Part shown: piece after piece, positions 7,071 through 9,399 of the stretch | How positions within the stretch are numbered: the stretch's first letter is position 1 | How the letters are laid out: the number at the start of each line of letters is the position of its first letter | Source: Trueperaceae bacterium | GTDB lineage: Bacteria > Deinococcota > Deinococci > Deinococcales > Trueperaceae | NCBI GenBank assembly: GCA_024636105.1 | Contig: JAGXHO010000071.1 | Coordinates: 1-9,399, forward strand | Direction of reading: 5' to 3' | Length of the DNA stretch: 9,399 bases | Program-made: the position numbers and the translations under genes | Notes under the pieces: model-generated | Database searches by the model: none | Told to the model about the DNA's origin: nothing | Seen by the model: the letters and a program-made list of their open reading frames with translations, nothing else

Positions 7071-7406
7071 CTCCCTCGGGGGACGGGGCGCCGGACGCGC
7101 CCGCGGCCTAATGGCGGGTCGGGTCGCGGACGAGGCGTCGGCCCCGCGGTACCACCGCGCTTCCTCGCTCGAGGCGAGGCCACTCGGGTGCGGCTACGGC
7201 GCCGACCTGCGGCGAACGGCCACACGATGGGGTTCTACTCGGGCGGGGATCCCCGCCGGTTCCTCCCCGGATGCCCGTCGCCGGGGGCGACGTGCGCGCG
7301 GGCGACCTTCGCCCCCGCCGATCCGGGCCGCGCTCGCACCGACGGCGGAATCTCCGCCGACGCACGGCCTCGCTGTCGGTCGGCGAGGGGGCTACTCCTC
7401 CCGCAC
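7071..7406 (-). promoter_or_regulatory. T-box riboswitch controlling valS (tRNA-Val sensing, probably translational)
   Basis: The minus strand carries the T-box core GGTGGTACCGCGG (7156-7144). Around it the antiterminator-type fold is complete: CGCGG (7159-7155) pairs with CCGCG (7129-7125), followed by the bulge TGGTACC, then a second helix of 7146-7141 with 7136-7131 closed by a CGAC loop. TGGT matches an ACCA tRNA end. Stem I is also visible: base GTGCG (7406-7402) with CGCAC (7296-7292); specifier-loop left strand GAGGAGTA; helix GCCCC-T-CGCCG (7391-7381) with CGGCG-GGGGC (7320-7311); then GAAGGTCG, whose GTC (7306-7304) is the likely Val specifier. No T-run follows. CCTCG (7135-7131) of the second helix can instead pair with CGAGG (7078-7074) over the Shine-Dalgarno, so uncharged tRNA-Val should expose the ribosome site. 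Confidence 0.92.
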
Positions 7407-7411
7407 CGATG

Positions 7412-7441
7412 AGCGTAGTCGCCGCCCGGTGTCGGCGTCAA
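7412..7441 (-). promoter_or_regulatory. Promoter of the valS T-box transcript
   Basis: On the minus strand TTGACG (7441-7436) and TACGCT (7417-7412) are 18 bases apart. The predicted start, near 7405, falls exactly at the base of T-box Stem I, which independently supports it. The gap between the mrp stop (7476) and this promoter is only 34 bases, with no T-run terminator visible, so read-through from mrp is possible. Confidence 0.7.
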
Positions 7442-7475
7442 CCGTCCGGCCGCGGTCCCGCGTGGCGCGCGCTGC

Positions 7476-8528
7476 TCAGACGACCGGGAGCGTGTTGAGC
7501 GCCTGGATCGACACTTGCCCCGCCAACCGGCGCGCCGCGACCCGCAGAGCACCCGCGCTCGCGTTCTCGGGGTCGGCGACCACCAGTGGCACGCCCGCGT
7601 CGCCGCTCTCGCGGAGCGCACGCGTGATCGGGATCTCGCCCAGAAGCGGCAGGCCCTCCGCCTGGGCGAAGGTGCGCGCGCCCCCCTCCCCGAACAAGAA
7701 GTCCTTGGTGCCGTCGGGCAGCGCGTAGTAGCTCATGTTCTCGATGACGCCGAGCAGCGGCACGTGCGTCTTGCGCGCCATCGTGGCCGCGCGCCGGACG
7801 TCGAGCAGCGCGACGTCCTGCGGCGTCGTCACGAGCACCATGCCCGACAGGGTGACCAGCTGGGCGAGCGAGAGCTGGACGTCGCCCGTTCCGGGGGGGA
7901 GGTCGACGATCAGGTAGTCGAGGTCGCCCCACACGGTCTGCTGGAGAAGCTGCGTGAGGGTGCCGTGCAAGATGGGCCCGCGCCACGTGAGGGCCTGACC
8001 GTCCTCCACCAGGTTCGCGACCGACACGATCTTGACCCCGTGGTTCTTGAGCGGGAGGATGCGCTTCTCGTCGTCGGCCATCAGGCGTCGCCCCTCGACC
8101 GAGAACATCTTCGCTTGCGAGGGCCCGTAGATATCGGCGTCGAGCAGGCCGACGTCGGCGCCGTCGAGCGCGAGCGACGCAGCGAGGTTGGCCGCGATCG
8201 TCGACTTCCCGACGCCGCCCTTGCCCGAGCCGACGGCCACGACGTGCTTGACGCCCGGCAAGTTCCCGGTCGGGCTGGGCCGGACCTGAGCGCCGAAGGT
8301 GAGGTCGACGCGCCCGACGCCGGGCACGCGAGCAAGCGCGGCGCGCACGTCGCCCTCGATCTGCGCCTTCATCGGGCAGGCCGGGGTCGTCAACTGCACG
8401 GTGACGGCGACCCGATCGCCCTCGATCTCGACCGTCTCGACCATGCCCAGGGTGACCAGATCTTCGTGGAGCTCAGGGTCCTGGACGGTCGCGAGCGCTT
8501 CCATGACCGCACGTTCGGTGATCGCCAT
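7476..8528 (-). CDS. mrp: Mrp/ApbC-family iron-sulfur cluster carrier ATPase
   Basis: Mrp/ApbC proteins (NBP35 family) are dimeric P-loop ATPases that carry or transfer Fe-S clusters in the cytosol. The 350-residue product has an N-terminal MIP18/DUF59 domain (about 1-85; QDPELHEDLVTLGMV, and TTPACPMK with Cys51). Then comes a MinD/ParA-like domain: deviant Walker A SGKGGVGKST at 101-110, DADIYGPS at 130-137, and VDLPPGTGDVQLSL at 208-221. The usual CxxC after ENMSYF is missing: ENMSYYALPDGTKDFLFGEGG has none, and Cys51 is the only cysteine in the protein. The ATG at 8528 is chosen because homology begins there and a -10-like TAGCCT sits five bases upstream; the frame stays open to 8969 but that stretch is Arg/Pro-rich shadow of the opposite gene. 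It lies upstream of valS on the same strand and diverges from the kinase-like gene. Confidence 0.93.
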   Translation of the reverse strand: MAITERAVMEALATVQDPELHEDLVTLGMVETVEIEGDRVAVTVQLTTPACPMKAQIEGDVRAALARVPGVGRVDLTFGAQVRPSPTGNLPGVKHVVAVGSGKGGVGKSTIAANLAASLALDGADVGLLDADIYGPSQAKMFSVEGRRLMADDEKRILPLKNHGVKIVSVANLVEDGQALTWRGPILHGTLTQLLQQTVWGDLDYLIVDLPPGTGDVQLSLAQLVTLSGMVLVTTPQDVALLDVRRAATMARKTHVPLLGVIENMSYYALPDGTKDFLFGEGGARTFAQAEGLPLLGEIPITRALRESGDAGVPLVVADPENASAGALRVAARRLAGQVSIQALNTLPVV

Positions 8529-8533
8529 GCGGC

Positions 8534-8539
8534 AGGCTA
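8534..8539 (-). promoter_or_regulatory. Candidate -10 for leaderless mrp transcript
   Basis: TAGCCT (8539-8534, minus strand) ends five bases before the mrp ATG, and no Shine-Dalgarno is seen in front of that ATG. This is the TAnnnT-short gap-ATG arrangement of leaderless genes. No good -35 hexamer is present at 16-18 bases, so the call is tentative. Confidence 0.4.
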
Positions 8540-8640
8540 CCAGCGCGCGAACCGGGATGGGCGCCGGTCGGCGACGACGCCGCCGCGTGCTGCGACGCAC
8601 GGCCCGCTGCCGCCTCCGGCACGGCGCGTTGCGCGGCGCC

Positions 8641-8670
8641 TTGTCCGCAATCGACGAGCGCGCGTACCAT
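8641..8670 (+). promoter_or_regulatory. Candidate promoter for leaderless kinase-like gene
   Basis: TTGTCC (8641-8646) and TACCAT (8665-8670) are separated by 18 bases, and TACCAT lies seven bases before the ATG at 8678. There is no Shine-Dalgarno before that ATG. The spacing predicts a transcript starting at or beside the A of ATG. The 149-base mrp/kinase-like intergenic region thus seems to hold two outward-facing leaderless promoters. Confidence 0.5.
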
Positions 8671-8677
8671 GGGCCCG

Positions 8678-9380
8678 ATGAGCGCCGGTCCGCGACCACC
8701 GAACGACGATCCGGTCGCCCGCGAACGAGCGCTCGACCCGCGCACCGGACTGCCGGTGGTGCGCTACGTCGGTCCGCATCCCCCCACCCTCCGACCCGGG
8801 GCGCCCGCACCGGTCGGCGCATGGCGCGTGCTCGTCGCCGAGGAACGCGACGGACGCTGGTTCGTGGAGCTCGAGACGGCGGCTTCGGCGCGACCGCTCG
8901 CCGAGGTCGCGACCTCGGTCGACGACGGCGATGTCGAGGACCTGCTCGAGGTCCTCGAGGACGCCGCACGCCTCGGGGTGGCGCACGGTGGCTTGACGAT
9001 CGATCGCTTGTGGCGCCACGGCCCGTCGGTGCGCGTCGAAGGCTACGGCGTCGGCTGGGACCTCGATGCGAGCGTCGATGCCGACCGGGCCGCCGTGGCG
9101 CGTGCGTTGCTGGATCTGCCGGGCACCGCGATCACCGCTCCGGTGCGCACGCGCCTGATGGAGCTCGCCGGAAGCGCTTCGCCAGAAGGTGCCTCGGCCG
9201 TGAACCCCCCGGTCGTGAACCCCCCGGCCATGACCCCCCCAGCCGTGACCCCCGCGGCCACGAACGCCCCGGGGCCTGCCGCTCGCCCCACCACCCCGAT
9301 CCCGGGGCTCGACGACGCCCCGACGACGGCACCGCCCGTGGCCGCGACCTTCGTGAAGGGCCCGCCGCCCGGCGCCCGGG
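8678..9380 (+). CDS. Hypothetical protein with degenerate kinase-like segment and Pro-rich repeats (3' truncated)
   Basis: The frame is open from ATG 8678 to the end of genuine sequence at 9380, about 234 residues; the C-terminus is lost at the contig end. An ATG nine bases earlier (8669) overlaps the candidate -10, so 8678 is preferred. After a Pro-rich N-terminus (about 1-47) comes WRVLVAEERDGRWFVEL, then a segment (about 87-130) reading DLLEVLEDAARLGVAHGGL and VRVEGYGVGW. Its pattern resembles helix E, catalytic loop and DFG region of protein kinases, with HGGL (103-106) for HxDL and GYG (122-124) for DFG. Both catalytic aspartates are absent, so if the match is right it is a pseudokinase. 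Residues about 174-198 are five pentapeptide repeats, in a long Pro/Ala/Thr linker that may lead to a membrane or binding domain beyond the contig. No membrane helix is visible. The gene diverges from mrp. Reading frame confident; fold tentative. Confidence 0.7.
9197..9271 (+). repeat. Five tandem 15-bp repeats encoding a pentapeptide
   Basis: Five in-frame 15-bp units encode AVNPP, VVNPP, AMTPP, AVTPA and ATNAP. The first two differ by only one base (GCC/GTC GTGAACCCCCCG) and later units are progressively diverged. Each contains a C-run, making the stretch prone to slippage both in the cell and in sequencing. It lies within the Pro-rich linker of the kinase-like protein. Confidence 0.85.
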
Positions 9381-9399
9381 CTGTCTCTTATACACATCT
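9381..9399. other. Nextera/Tn5 mosaic-end adapter sequence (artefact)
   Basis: The final 19 bases read CTGTCTCTTATACACATCT, which is exactly the Tn5 mosaic end used as the Nextera transposase adapter. It is low-GC against a very GC-rich background and abuts the contig end. It is untrimmed adapter, not genomic DNA. Translated on the minus strand it gives the familiar artefact peptides MCIRDS and MYKRQ. Confidence 0.97.

Noticed and set aside
7081..7125. Intrinsic transcription terminator at the end of the T-box leader
   Set aside because: Several GC stems are possible, but the sequence following is C-rich with no T-run, so a Rho-independent terminator is not supported.
7515..8681. Plus-strand 388-codon frame antisense to mrp
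   Set aside because: Shadow of mrp; mrp has intact Walker motifs in the opposite strand.
8529..8969. Upstream extension of the mrp frame
   Set aside because: Arg/Pro-rich, overlaps the divergent kinase-like gene and its promoter; family homology starts at the ATG at 8528.
8537..9397. Minus-strand frames starting MCIRDS and MYKRQ
   Set aside because: Their start codons lie in the Nextera adapter; these are well-known artefact N-termini.
1..9399. CRISPR array, insertion sequence, integrase, toxin-antitoxin or defence genes
   Set aside because: No direct-repeat/spacer pattern, terminal inverted repeats or matching proteins are visible; all convincing genes are housekeeping apart from the truncated kinase-like one.

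Overview
The window is high-GC DNA (by eye near 70%) from one end of a short-read assembly contig. It carries housekeeping genes. The best organism guess is a member of the Deinococcota, possibly near Truepera. Three things point there: an L25/TL5/CTC-type RplY with the YNRGLN, AFDRVFRRQ and DKRRR-PQHVDFF segments I recall from Thermus TL5 and Deinococcus CTC; a ValRS resembling the Thermus enzyme through the editing and catalytic domains; and a recA-rny pair as in Thermus. This is pattern memory, not a database search; other high-GC phyla are not excluded.

Layout. The plus strand holds the 3' end of recA, overlapping rny (RNase Y) by four bases; then a 245-base gap with a GC-rich hairpin, a candidate promoter and a possible 18-codon leaderless proline-rich ORF; then prs (PRPP synthetase); then a well-formed promoter (TTGACA-17-TAGGCT) ahead of rplY, whose 3' end overlaps pth (peptidyl-tRNA hydrolase). 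Converging on pth from the minus strand is valS, and one palindrome covers both stop codons. Upstream of valS lies a T-box riboswitch with its own promoter. The likely specifier is GUC (Val). The tRNA-end-binding bulge is UGGU. There is no U-tract, and the anti-Shine-Dalgarno pairing points to translational control. Further upstream on the minus strand is mrp (apbC), a P-loop ATPase for Fe-S cluster assembly or carriage. Divergent from mrp is a 3'-truncated gene with a degenerate kinase-like segment and a tandem pentapeptide repeat.

The last 19 bases are exactly the Tn5 mosaic end used in Nextera libraries. They are adapter, not genome, so the last gene stops at base 9380 because the contig does.

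The set fits translation and RNA turnover: tRNA-Val charging, peptidyl-tRNA recycling, a 5S-binding ribosomal protein, mRNA decay and nucleotide precursor supply. No mobile element, CRISPR array or defence system is visible. The most interesting items are the T-box, the prs upstream ORF, the kinase-like protein, and several enzymes missing residues often treated as family hallmarks (Mrp CxxC, Pth His-Asn pair, ValRS zinc cysteines).
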